A stretch of 64,000 bases of DNA from Paenibacillus sp. Root444D2 (GTDB taxonomy: Bacteria; Bacillota; Bacilli; Paenibacillales; NBRC-103111), in contig NZ_LMEO01000008.1 in NCBI RefSeq assembly GCF_001426375.1, positions 19,683 through 83,682 of the forward strand, written 5' to 3'. Below, in pieces: positions 50,011 to 59,110 of this stretch. Position 1 is the stretch's first letter, and each line of letters starts with the position of its first letter. The position numbers were made by a program, and so were the translations under genes. The notes beneath the pieces were generated by a model that was given only the letters and a program-made list of their open reading frames with translations, had not been told where the DNA came from and made no database searches.

Positions 50011-50388
50011 ATGAACCGGAAGCAAATGCTCCTGATCAGCACAATGGCCCTTACCCTAAGCATGGGGGGAACCACATGGATTGATCCTTTAAGAGCTAGT
50101 CCAATTGCAAATAAACAGAATACTGTTCCTATAAAAGAAGACCTGCTGCATGTACTGGGGCTATCCTCAGAGGAGGACATTTACATTGCCCAGTATAATG
50201 GGCTATCTCTTGCCGATATTGCCGAAGCCAACAAAGTTGATGTTCAGAAAGTCATTGAGCTTCAATTAGCCGAGTTAACCGAACAATTAAACTTACGGCT
50301 GTCCAGCGGCAGTATTACACCTGAGCAATATGAAGCACAACGTGCAGAATTACCTGAAATTATTATCAAAAGTGTATACGCCATGTGA
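50011..50388 (+). CDS. Exported hypothetical protein
   Basis: A 125-residue protein with a signal peptide (MLLISTMALTLSMGGTTW region), then a mostly helical domain. IYIAQYNGLSLADIAEANKVDVQKVIELQLAEL looks like a small helical repeat with a SLADIAEAN motif, and LSSGSITPEQYEAQRAEL resembles the C-terminal part of YckD/DUF2680-type exported proteins, which is a weak similarity. The ATG at 50011 follows AAGAGG and begins the signal peptide. A strong terminator follows. Function unknown. Confidence 0.75.
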   Translation: MNRKQMLLISTMALTLSMGGTTWIDPLRASPIANKQNTVPIKEDLLHVLGLSSEEDIYIAQYNGLSLADIAEANKVDVQKVIELQLAELTEQLNLRLSSGSITPEQYEAQRAELPEIIIKSVYAM

Positions 50389-50419
50389 TAAACGACTCCG
50401 TCGTCCTTCATGGACAACC

Positions 50420-50456
50420 AAGGATGCAAACCGATTCATGGTTTGCATCCTTTTTT
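50420..50456 (+). terminator. Terminator
   Basis: AAGGATGCAAACC-GATTCAT-GGTTTGCATCCTT is a perfect 13-bp stem followed by TTTTT. Confidence 0.93.
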
Positions 50457-50871
50457 ACAGTGCCAGCTAGTAGCTGGTTGAGCTTAAACATGAGCTGAAG
50501 TTGTATAACATACAACACTTTCGTTGGTTTCTGACTTAACGAGCTATCAATGTTGTATGTTGTGCAACATTTTAACCGCATTCATACCTCGGAGCTATTT
50601 TAGGGAAAAATTGTTGTACTTCCTGCAACAATCGCGGGAAAAACGCGGATTTGCCAGCCTAATGTTGTACAAAATACAACTTCACTTTGAGCAGAAGGTA
50701 TCCTAAGCATTTACACATCAATCTTGACTTACACTCCCATCCAAATGGACAGCATAAGCCATTTATCCTCTCCATTCTTAGCATGTTACGCATCAAGCTT
50801 GACCAAAACTCTCATCCAAAAGGAAACCGTAATCCGTTTATCGTCCCCATTCCTTCCGAAGTTACTGTTCC
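50457..50871. other. Intergenic region with inverted repeat element
   Basis: 50494-50618 is an inverted copy of the dispersed TTGTTGTAC element, with a further arm AATGTTGTACAAAATACAACTT at about 50661. Positions about 50705-50870 contain two related segments of about 75 bp, each with TTTA-C-ATCAA-CTTGAC, C-CTCCCATCCAAA-GGA and CCATTTATC-like parts, so this is another local duplication. No gene is supported. Confidence 0.65.
50494..50618 (-). repeat. Dispersed TTGTTGTAC element, copy D (inverted)
   Basis: Aligns to the reverse complement of copy A from its right end (AAGTTGTATAACATACAACA) through the central dyad (ATGTTGTATGTTGTGCAACAT) to the left end (AATTGTTGTA). It is the most diverged copy, yet dyad positions are conserved, which suggests that the hairpins matter. 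Confidence 0.75.
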
Positions 50872-53800
50872 CTAAACCATCCCGCGCAAACGATCCGCAA
50901 TAACTCTCATCATGCTTCGCAGCACATCAATATTCTGGAAACAGAAGGTCAGCACCAGATCCCGATGAAGCTGCAGCAGGACGGCAGCTTCCTTCGCTGT
51001 ACAGTCAGCCGAGCGAGGACCGCTGTCGATAATCGCCATTTCACCGAAGAACGCACCTTCCTGTAGAACCGCGTACTCTTCACTGCCTCTATGCACACGA
51101 ACGCTTCCTTCGATAATGCCATACATCGTATCTCCGAAATCACCTGCGCGGCAGATGACTTCTCCAGGTTGGTAGGATACTTCTTCCACTCTTTGAGCGA
51201 GCCATAAGAAATCCTCCGGAGCTAGATGCACGAACAAATCTATTTTTTGCAGCACAAGGATCCGCCGTAAAATCACTTCGTCCTTCGTTAAGCCTTCTCT
51301 CAGCCTGGTTTCAGGCATTTGCAGGGCGGCTGCGACTTCCAAATGCCCTTGCTCTAGTTCAGACTTATCCGCTGACTGTCCCCGCTCCAATTCGGACCGC
51401 AGCCTACGTGACAACAGTTTCATCATTTCAACCGCAATGCTGGTCTGATCGAACATCATATCATAGAAAACAGAGGAATCCAGTCGCCACAGAAGAACAT
51501 CCTCCTCGGCTCGAATGGTTGCTGTCCGGGCTCCCTGAGTCAGAATCGCCATTTCACCGAAGCAATCTCCCCGCTTCAGCTCGCCCAGCAGCTGCCCGTT
51601 GCGATAAACGCCAGCTTGGCCTCCATCCATAATCATCAGGGAGTCACCCACATCCCCTTCCTGAATGATGACTGCCCCCTTCTGAACACTCAGCTTATGT
51701 AATCGCCGTGCAATAACAGATAGATCTCTGCTTGTCATCCCTTGGAACAGAGATACATGACGGAGCAAATGCACGCGATTCATCAGATCCGCGAGATCCT
51801 CATTCGGTGAAGTTCCCAACTTACTCACGTTGAGATGCTGTATCGCTTGCTTGAGCCAATCATCCCCTTGCGCAGATAACCAGTTCAAATGTTCGCTGAG
51901 CGGCATGTCCGTTACTGAATTTCTCGCCACCACACTTGATCCTGACATGAATGTCGTCATTTCCGTACGTAGGCTTCCTCGCAGCGTTTGATCGATCACT
52001 TCTTCTGCATTAGCCTGCTGCCTGGAATCCCCTTCGGACCAGTCGATATAGACAGCCTGCATCGTTTTCTCTTCATAGATGAGCGATAACAACTGGAAGA
52101 TGCGTTGACTGATCGCTGTTCGAATTTCTCTAATGATATTCTCGATGTCAGCGCAGCCCTCTATCCCAACTATGCTCGCCCCATGTTCAGCAAACTGTTC
52201 ATGCAGCTTTAACTCGTGAAGAATATAAGTCTCTACTTTATGGCTGTCCACAAAGGGCAATCTCTTGTGCAAACGAAGCAGCGATTCCAAAATACGATCA
52301 CGCATGTCATAGTTGGCAGCCTCGTAACAATCGAACAGCATATCGAAGGCACTCTGCGTTGCAATTCGTTCGAATACGGCTGGTAAATATAAGCCAATTT
52401 CTCTCTGTTTCAAATAAGGCGCTAATTGCGGTAAAATATCTTGCTCATCATAAGCAACAAGGGCTTGGGTGGCGTAGCGCCGGGTTTGGCTGTCTTTTAA
52501 CATGGCAATAATCGGTTCAATTAACGGAGGTACATGGAGAATAGCCGCAGATTCTAAAGCGCGAATTCGAACCTGAGGACTGCTGTCTTGTAAAAGAGAA
52601 ATCAGCGGTTTATAGAAATTTTTCACACGAATTTGTCCAAATAAAGCAGCCATCGAGATCCGTTCTTCTTCCTGCCCGCTTTCCATCATTTGCTTCAGTT
52701 TTCCGACGGCTCGAAACATACCCTCAATGCTATAATATTTGACCAATCCAGCAATGGCAGCTGCTTGTACTTCCACCGACTGATCTTCTAGATGAACAGT
52801 TATTTCGTCTACATATTCCTCTTTGGCATACGCTGCTAGCGCTAGTATTGCTTTCGCTTTCACCTGATTGTTTTCGGTTGCCACCAAGGATTGCAGGATA
52901 GGTTCGAATCCGTCCGGCACCTTTTGCTCCACATAGGCCAATGCTTCTATACACATTTCAGGAATTGAATGATGCAGCAGTCCTTCCAAATGAGGTGTTA
53001 AGTCGAAGGAGTCCATCTCTCGCATAAGACCGAAGGCATACAAAGCTTGCTGATTATCCGAGCTGGATAGCGCATCTATCAGGATTTGCCGACTGGCTGG
53101 GTCCATTAGATTGAGTTCAACCTTCTGAAGATCGTCTCCCCCTGTTTTGAGATTGGACAAGAGGGTATGCAAATAGGCTTTCTTGACCTTTACCCCCGCA
53201 ACAATCCCAATTACAAGCAAAACCAGCACAATATAACTCAGTTGTTCAGGAGCTAGCAGCCGCGTTACGATAAGTAAACAAATGGCCGCTAACCCTTTGG
53301 CCCCATTGCGGACAATGCCGTCTAGGAAGCTCTTCGCTCTGCCCCGCCATTCCAGCGGAACAGGAAACATGACTAATTGACTCACTGACGAGTAGAGCGT
53401 ATCGCCAACAACTTTATCGCTTCCCTTCACGATGACAGCCATAGCCAGTACAGGCAGTACTAAAATACCGAAGCTGCCGGCAATTAACGTAATCGGGAAA
53501 ACTAGCAAGGCAGTCATCACGCCGAATCGCGTCAAAATGCGACTTGAAATAAACAATTGAACGAATAAAGCAATCAGCCCGGAGAACCCATAGAAGCTGC
53601 CCATAAATCCAGCCAAGGCCTCATTCTGTAAAGTCCCTCTCAGGATCACCTTGAATTGATAATCGATTAATGTGAGAGATAAAACGAGTGCTGCGGATAA
53701 AATGGCGACATATTTCAGATGAGGAACGCTCGCGAATAAACCTGATTTCCGTTGTACGGCCTGCTTCGCCGTTGTTGTCCTAGGCTGCGCCGGTTTGGCT

Positions 53801-54429
53801 TCTATCGTTTCCTTTGCGAAACTTAATATCAAATAAACGGCCACCAAACCAAGCAGCTGTAAACCCGCATAAAAGTAAATCAGATTCGCCGTGCCTACGA
53901 GCGGAACGAGCGCTTTTAGCCCAAAACCGCTTAAAATCCCCCCCGTAATCCCCCCGCTCCCTACGATTCCGATCATCTGTTTCGCTTTCCTCTGATTCAT
54001 CACGGATGTAGCGAACTGCCAGAAACAAACAATCATTAGGAAATTAAACACGTCATAGCCGATGTAGATAACGGGAAACACCCACCGCAGCTCAAGTCCC
54101 ACACCAAACCTAGATACTAGAACCAGTACGGAGATAAGCGGTATTAAGATCTTCATGAGACTCTCCAACCGAACCTTCGGTGAGTATCGCTGAAAAAGAA
54201 TTCCCGCCATAATCATGACAAGGGCCTGCGGCAAGTACATCAGGGACAAATAGGAATTATCAAACCGGCTTAAAAAAAGCGTATCTGCCGCTGTTCTCCC
54301 GATGGTTGAGGCTGAAACGACACAAAACAAATAAGCGAATAAGAGAAAAACTTTTCCATACTCTTGCTTATCTTCAGCGAATTTAAGTAAGAAGGACTGA
54401 TAGGTCTTACTAAACATCATACGGCTCAT
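50872..54429 (-). CDS. NTT-like transporter fused to HEAT repeats and two cNMP domains
   Basis: A 1185-residue multidomain membrane protein. Residues about 1-430 hold about 12 membrane helices resembling the ATP/ADP translocase (NTT/Tlc) branch of major facilitators. Residues about 430-720 are HEAT-like helical repeats (VQAAAIAGLVKYYSIEGMFRAV, VRIRALESAAILHVPPLIEPI). Residues about 890-1010 and 1063-1185 are two cyclic-nucleotide-binding domains with phosphate-binding cassettes FGEMAILTQGARTATI and FGEMAIIDSGPRSADC; both keep the FGE glutamate and the R-x-A arginine. A nucleotide-gated carrier or a scaffold is possible; no substrate can be assigned. The start at 54429 is taken because GAGGTG lies just upstream. 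Confidence 0.88.
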   Translation of the reverse strand: MSRMMFSKTYQSFLLKFAEDKQEYGKVFLLFAYLFCVVSASTIGRTAADTLFLSRFDNSYLSLMYLPQALVMIMAGILFQRYSPKVRLESLMKILIPLISVLVLVSRFGVGLELRWVFPVIYIGYDVFNFLMIVCFWQFATSVMNQRKAKQMIGIVGSGGITGGILSGFGLKALVPLVGTANLIYFYAGLQLLGLVAVYLILSFAKETIEAKPAQPRTTTAKQAVQRKSGLFASVPHLKYVAILSAALVLSLTLIDYQFKVILRGTLQNEALAGFMGSFYGFSGLIALFVQLFISSRILTRFGVMTALLVFPITLIAGSFGILVLPVLAMAVIVKGSDKVVGDTLYSSVSQLVMFPVPLEWRGRAKSFLDGIVRNGAKGLAAICLLIVTRLLAPEQLSYIVLVLLVIGIVAGVKVKKAYLHTLLSNLKTGGDDLQKVELNLMDPASRQILIDALSSSDNQQALYAFGLMREMDSFDLTPHLEGLLHHSIPEMCIEALAYVEQKVPDGFEPILQSLVATENNQVKAKAILALAAYAKEEYVDEITVHLEDQSVEVQAAAIAGLVKYYSIEGMFRAVGKLKQMMESGQEEERISMAALFGQIRVKNFYKPLISLLQDSSPQVRIRALESAAILHVPPLIEPIIAMLKDSQTRRYATQALVAYDEQDILPQLAPYLKQREIGLYLPAVFERIATQSAFDMLFDCYEAANYDMRDRILESLLRLHKRLPFVDSHKVETYILHELKLHEQFAEHGASIVGIEGCADIENIIREIRTAISQRIFQLLSLIYEEKTMQAVYIDWSEGDSRQQANAEEVIDQTLRGSLRTEMTTFMSGSSVVARNSVTDMPLSEHLNWLSAQGDDWLKQAIQHLNVSKLGTSPNEDLADLMNRVHLLRHVSLFQGMTSRDLSVIARRLHKLSVQKGAVIIQEGDVGDSLMIMDGGQAGVYRNGQLLGELKRGDCFGEMAILTQGARTATIRAEEDVLLWRLDSSVFYDMMFDQTSIAVEMMKLLSRRLRSELERGQSADKSELEQGHLEVAAALQMPETRLREGLTKDEVILRRILVLQKIDLFVHLAPEDFLWLAQRVEEVSYQPGEVICRAGDFGDTMYGIIEGSVRVHRGSEEYAVLQEGAFFGEMAIIDSGPRSADCTAKEAAVLLQLHRDLVLTFCFQNIDVLRSMMRVIADRLRGMV

Positions 54430-54584
54430 GATACACCTCATTTTAGAATCGACGCTTAAATGCGCCTAATGAAATTGTACCAGAAGTCCTAGGATTAAAT
54501 AACTAGTTTTATATAAAAAAAGAGACAAAATCCGTCACAATATGACGAAGCATAACCAACTTCAATTGGCTAAAAACGCAAAGA

Positions 54585-54608
54585 AACCGCTCCAGCACCG
54601 GAACGGTT
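54585..54608 (-). terminator. Terminator of the aspartate operon
   Basis: On the minus strand AACCGTTCC pairs with GGAGCGGTT (one wobble) with a six-base loop, followed by T-rich TTTCTTTGCGTTTTT, about 70 bp after the malic enzyme stop. Confidence 0.7.
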
Positions 54609-54678
54609 CTATGCTATGACGATTTCCTTTCAGATCATCTCTTTAAGGTGAAGAACTGAGCCCTATTCGGGGACTGAT

Positions 54679-56106
54679 TTACTCCTTATTGGGATCTCTC
54701 ATGCTCTTGCGTGCCACCCCTGTACGATAGGCAGCTTCAACAACAGCCTCCCTTACCTTTTCCACCACTTTCTGGTTAAAAACGCTGGGGATAATGTAAG
54801 TCTCATTCAATTCTTCATCGGTTACTACGGATGCAATGGCCTTAGCAGCCGCGAGCTTCATTTCCTCATTAATCTCACTCGCCCTGCAATCCAAAGCACC
54901 GCGGAAAATACCGGGAAAGCAAAGAACGTTATTGATTTGATTCGGCTTATCAGATCTCCCTGTAGCCATCACTCTCACATATGGCTTGGCAAGCTCAGGA
55001 TCGATCTCCGGCGTTGGGTTCGCCATCGCAAAGACAATGGGGTCCCTTGCCATGGATCGGACATCATCTACCGATAAAATGTTAGGAGCGGAAACGCCAA
55101 TGAATACATCCGCATGCTGGATAACGTCAGACAAGCTCCCTGCTTCCAAGTTCGGATTCGTCATCTGGGCAAACTCGGTCCAATGCGCATTATCGTACTG
55201 TGTATTTCGGTTAATGGCGCCATAGCGGTCCACCCCGATTAAGTTACGCACTCCGGCAGCAAGCAGCATCTTAGAACAAGCGATACCTGCCGCCCCAATG
55301 CCGTTAACAACAACTTTAATGTCTGACATTTGTTTGCCCGTTATTTTCAACGCATTCAACAAACCGGCCAGCAGCACGACCGCCGTTCCGTGTTGATCAT
55401 CATGAAATACAGGAATATCGAGTTCACGCTTCAGCCGTTCTTCGATCTCAAAGCAGCGAGGCGACGATATGTCCTCTAGATTGATGCCTCCGAACGCCGG
55501 AGCTATCGCTTTGATGATGCTGACGATTTCGTCCGGGTCCTTCGTGTCAAGGCAGATGGGGAATGCATCCACGCCCGCGAATTGTTTGAACAGCATCGCC
55601 TTGCCTTCCATCACCGGCATCGCGGCCAATGGTCCGATGTCGCCAAGCCCAAGTACAGCCGTACCGTCGGATACCACCGCGATCATATTCCGTTTGATCG
55701 TCAGCAAATAGGCTTTGCTTGGCTCTTCCGCAATAGCGGTACAAATTTGCGCGACCCCAGGGGTGTACACCCGGGATAAATCGTCACGGTTTTTGACTGG
55801 AATTTTCGAATTGATCTCAATCTTCCCGCCTAAGTGGACAAGGAAGGTCCGGTCGGATACGTGAATCACCTTTACACCGCTTAAACTTTGAAGAGACTCA
55901 CCGATAAGCTGACTATGTGTTTGATCGAAAACATTCACAGTAATATCGCGGACCGTACTCGTGCGACTGGAAGAAATGACGTCTATGCCTACGATATCTC
56001 CTCCTGCCTTTTCTATAGTAGCAGCGATATCGCCGAGTGAGGTTAACTCTTTATCGATTTGAAGCCGAAAAATCATATAAGTCGATGCACCGCTTGGAAC
56101 TGACAT
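54679..56106 (-). CDS. NAD(P)-dependent malic enzyme with ACT domain
   Basis: A 475-residue enzyme that oxidatively decarboxylates malate to pyruvate. Residues about 5-85 form an ACT-type regulatory domain (FRLQIDKELTSLGDIAATIEKAGGDIVGID). The catalytic part has SRVYTPGVA, the lysine in VMEGKAMLFK, metal-binding EDISSPRCFEIE and HDDQHGTA, and the Rossmann loop VVNGIGAAGIACSK. The ATG at 56106 is used; a GTG at 56118 directly abuts the AAGGGA site. It ends the dctP-aspA-mae operon and supplies pyruvate and reducing power from C4 acids. Confidence 0.94.
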   Translation of the reverse strand: MSVPSGASTYMIFRLQIDKELTSLGDIAATIEKAGGDIVGIDVISSSRTSTVRDITVNVFDQTHSQLIGESLQSLSGVKVIHVSDRTFLVHLGGKIEINSKIPVKNRDDLSRVYTPGVAQICTAIAEEPSKAYLLTIKRNMIAVVSDGTAVLGLGDIGPLAAMPVMEGKAMLFKQFAGVDAFPICLDTKDPDEIVSIIKAIAPAFGGINLEDISSPRCFEIEERLKRELDIPVFHDDQHGTAVVLLAGLLNALKITGKQMSDIKVVVNGIGAAGIACSKMLLAAGVRNLIGVDRYGAINRNTQYDNAHWTEFAQMTNPNLEAGSLSDVIQHADVFIGVSAPNILSVDDVRSMARDPIVFAMANPTPEIDPELAKPYVRVMATGRSDKPNQINNVLCFPGIFRGALDCRASEINEEMKLAAAKAIASVVTDEELNETYIIPSVFNQKVVEKVREAVVEAAYRTGVARKSMRDPNKE

Positions 56107-56158
56107 GTTCCTGTTCACTCCCTTTAATTTTGCTCTATTGAGCCTTGCCTTCCAGCTT

Positions 56159-57586
56159 TTATTGCTTGCCTTCTAGCAGCTCAGCTCCCGCGATCCCCGG
56201 GTTTGTCATCTCATATGGATCGAGAATAATCTGCAGTTCCTCTTCCGTCAGAACATTGTAGATCAGACAAAGCTCTCTAACAGGCTTTCCTGTTAAAATG
56301 GCTTCACGCGCAATTCGCGCCACCACTTCGTAGCCGAGATGTGGATTAAGCGCCGTAATCACGCCTACACTTTGTTCTACATATTGTTTGCAGCGCTCCT
56401 CATTAGCTTCGATACCTTCCAAACAATGCACGCGGAATGCTTGGAATACTTGATTCATCATGCTAAGCGATTGTAATAAATTGAACACCAGCACAGGCTC
56501 CATCACATTAAGCTCAAGCTGTCCCGCCTCGGACGCCAGACATATCGTGTGGTCGTTGCCGATGACCTGGAATGCTACTTGATTGACGACCTCCGCCATC
56601 ACTGGATTCACCTTGCCCGGCATAATAGAAGAGCCCGGTTGGCGCGCTGGCAGCTGAATCTCCCCGAGCCCGGCGCGAGGTCCTGAAGCGAGCAATCGCA
56701 AGTCGTTGGCAATCTTGGACATATTGATCATGCACACCTTCAATGCAGACGACACTTCCGTGTAGGCATCCGTATTCTGAGTCGCATCCACCAGATGCTC
56801 GGCATTGATAAGCGGCAATCCACTCAGCTCGGCAAGCACTTCCACTACCCGTTTAATGTAGCGCGGGTCTGCATTTAGGCCAGTTCCAACGGCTGTTGCA
56901 CCCATGTTGACTTCATATAAATGATCACGTGTTTGCTTAATCCGCTTAATATCGCGAGCCAGCACTCGACTATAGGCCTCGAACTCCTGTCCCAGTCGAA
57001 TAGGTACGCCGTCCTGCAGATGGGTCCGGCCCATTTTGATAATACCGTCGAATTGAACGGCTTTGATGCAAAACGCCTCAAGCATCTCTTCCATCGTCAC
57101 AAGCAGCTTCTCAATCTGAGAGAGTGTGGCAATATGAATCGCGGTCGGAAACGCATCATTGGTTGACTGAGCCATATTCACATGTGTATTGGGACTTACC
57201 GCAAAATAATCTCCCTTCGTACCCCCGAGCAGCTCGATAGCCCGATTGGCGATGACCTCGTTGGCATTCATGTTGATGGACGTACCTGCTCCGCCTTGTA
57301 TCGGATCGACGATGAATTGATCGTGCCATTTACCATCTATAATTTCCTGTGCCGCTTGAACGACTGCATTCCCGATGCGAGGGTTCAACTGCCTGATCTC
57401 CATGTTCGCTACGGCTGCCGCTTTTTTCACAGTCGCCATCGCACGAATTAATTCTTCATGAATACGGTAACCTGTTATCGGGAAGTTTTCGACTGCACGC
57501 AATGTTTGAATCCCGTAATAAGCATCTATGGGCACTTCTTTTGAACCAAGAAAATCTTTTTCCACCCTTAACTGAGCTGTTGTCAT
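56159..57586 (-). CDS. aspA: Aspartate ammonia-lyase
   Basis: A 475-residue member of the fumarase/aspartase superfamily. GSSIMPGKVNPVMAEVVNQVAFQ is the signature loop with the catalytic serine, and MGRTHLQDGVPIRLGQE and TNDAFPTAIHI are the other active-site regions. The aspartase reading is preferred over class II fumarase because of the GTKGDYFAVSPNTHVNMAQSTND segment and the gene context. It deaminates aspartate to fumarate and ammonia. The ATG at 57586 has GGGGG 8 bases upstream. It lies between the carrier and the malic enzyme gene. Confidence 0.92.
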   Translation of the reverse strand: MTTAQLRVEKDFLGSKEVPIDAYYGIQTLRAVENFPITGYRIHEELIRAMATVKKAAAVANMEIRQLNPRIGNAVVQAAQEIIDGKWHDQFIVDPIQGGAGTSINMNANEVIANRAIELLGGTKGDYFAVSPNTHVNMAQSTNDAFPTAIHIATLSQIEKLLVTMEEMLEAFCIKAVQFDGIIKMGRTHLQDGVPIRLGQEFEAYSRVLARDIKRIKQTRDHLYEVNMGATAVGTGLNADPRYIKRVVEVLAELSGLPLINAEHLVDATQNTDAYTEVSSALKVCMINMSKIANDLRLLASGPRAGLGEIQLPARQPGSSIMPGKVNPVMAEVVNQVAFQVIGNDHTICLASEAGQLELNVMEPVLVFNLLQSLSMMNQVFQAFRVHCLEGIEANEERCKQYVEQSVGVITALNPHLGYEVVARIAREAILTGKPVRELCLIYNVLTEEELQIILDPYEMTNPGIAGAELLEGKQ

Positions 57587-57611
57587 TGTTATAACCCCCA
57601 AGTGATTTCAA

Positions 57612-58877
57612 TTACGCAGCTTTCTTAACTGACTCTACATATTGCTTTCCTTTTTTCTTATCGTACTGCCCTTCCCACTTCGCCATAACAACCGCGGCAA
57701 TAGAATTGCCGACCACATTGACTGCCGTACGGGCCATATCTAGAATACGGTCAATTCCTGCAATAAAAGCAAGTCCTTCGAGCGGAATCCCAACCGATCC
57801 CAGCGTAGCCAGCAGCACGATAAAAGATGCACCCGGTACACCAGCAATCCCTTTGGAAGTGAGCATCAGAGCAATCACCAAGGTGATCTGAGCGCTGATC
57901 GACATGTTAATGCCATACATTTGAGCAATAAATAGAGCAGCAATGGCTTGATACAGCGTAGAGCCGTCCAGGTTGAACGAATAGCCCGTAGGAATGACAA
58001 AAGAGGTGATGGCCTTAGGTACACCGAATTTCTCCATTTTCTCCATCATCTTAGGCATTGCCGTTTCGGAGCTTGCTGTAGAGAAAGCGAGGATCAGCTC
58101 GTCTTTTAGAATGCGAATAATGGTCATTACACTTGTGCCGCAAAGCTTGGATATCAAGCCTAGCACGACGAACACAAACAGGAACATCCCAAGGTACACA
58201 GCAAACACCAGCTTACCCAGTGGAACCAAAGAGCCTACCCCGAATTTCGATACCGTCACACCAATCAATCCGAAAACACCAAGCGGTGCGAATTTCATAA
58301 TTTGGTTGGTCACCCAAAACATCGATTCTGAGAGTCCCTGAAAGAAGGATAGTACCGGCTTCCCTTTCTCACCGACTGCGGCAATTCCCAAGCCTAGAAA
58401 TACCGAGAAGAAAATAATGGCGAGCATATCACCCGCGACAAGAGATTCAAACACGTTTCTCGGAACGATATTGACGAACGTATCAACGAAGCTGTGACTG
58501 GTCATCTTCTCCGTCGCATCGACGTACTTGCTAATATCCGTCTTTGCAAGCGCAGACATATTGACGCCCGCTCCAGGCTTCAACACATTGGCCACGACTA
58601 ATCCAAAAATAATGGCGATCGTCGTTACGATTTCAAAATAAAGAATCGTCTTTCCGCCAAGCTTGCCAAGCCTTTTTATATCCCCAACGCCCGCTACTCC
58701 GACAACAAGCGAAGAAACGACGATGGGAACGACGATCATTTTAATTAAACGGATGAAAATATCGCCCAATGGCTTTAAGTAGCTCTCAACAGTTGGGTTT
58801 CCAAAAAATATAGCTCCTACGATAATCCCCAAGATGAGACCAAACAAAATTTGAAATGCTAATCCGAACTTTTTCAT
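57612..58877 (-). CDS. Dicarboxylate/aspartate:cation symporter
   Basis: A 421-residue membrane carrier of the DAACS (GltP/DctA) family with about eight helices plus two re-entrant loops. The serine-rich loop FSTASSETAMPKMMEKME and the motif IPTGYSFNLDGSTLYQAIAALFIAQ are diagnostic. It imports C4-dicarboxylates, aspartate or glutamate with protons or sodium. It is the first gene of the operon with aspartase and malic enzyme, which favours aspartate or malate/fumarate. A cre-like site lies just upstream. Confidence 0.94.
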   Translation of the reverse strand: MKKFGLAFQILFGLILGIIVGAIFFGNPTVESYLKPLGDIFIRLIKMIVVPIVVSSLVVGVAGVGDIKRLGKLGGKTILYFEIVTTIAIIFGLVVANVLKPGAGVNMSALAKTDISKYVDATEKMTSHSFVDTFVNIVPRNVFESLVAGDMLAIIFFSVFLGLGIAAVGEKGKPVLSFFQGLSESMFWVTNQIMKFAPLGVFGLIGVTVSKFGVGSLVPLGKLVFAVYLGMFLFVFVVLGLISKLCGTSVMTIIRILKDELILAFSTASSETAMPKMMEKMEKFGVPKAITSFVIPTGYSFNLDGSTLYQAIAALFIAQMYGINMSISAQITLVIALMLTSKGIAGVPGASFIVLLATLGSVGIPLEGLAFIAGIDRILDMARTAVNVVGNSIAAVVMAKWEGQYDKKKGKQYVESVKKAA

Positions 58878-58893
58878 GATGATTCCCCCTTTT

Positions 58894-58985
58894 GTTAAGC
58901 GCTTTCTTTTTCATGAAAGCTTTTGGTAACGCTTTAATAGTTTTCATCTTAATGGGGAATCTACAGAAAGCTAGATGAATCTACA
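58894..58985 (-). promoter_or_regulatory. Control region with cre-like site and GAATCTACA repeats
   Basis: GTTAAGCGCTTTCT (58894-58907) fits the core of a CcpA cre site, 17 bp upstream of the carrier gene. GAATCTACA occurs at 58957-58965 and 58977-58985, a perfect direct repeat with a 20-bp period (two helical turns), in the divergent region between the carrier operon and the two-component genes. The repeats are the best candidate for binding of the response regulator at 60387. Confidence 0.6.
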
Positions 58986-59110
58986 AATTCTCTTTATAAT
59001 TTTTTTCAAAAAATATAGGTGTATAAAAGCTAGCTATAGGTATAGAAGGAATAACGCAAACTATGTCGAATGACTTTTACTTCATGTGAGAAGGAGGGAA
59101 ATAAGACACT

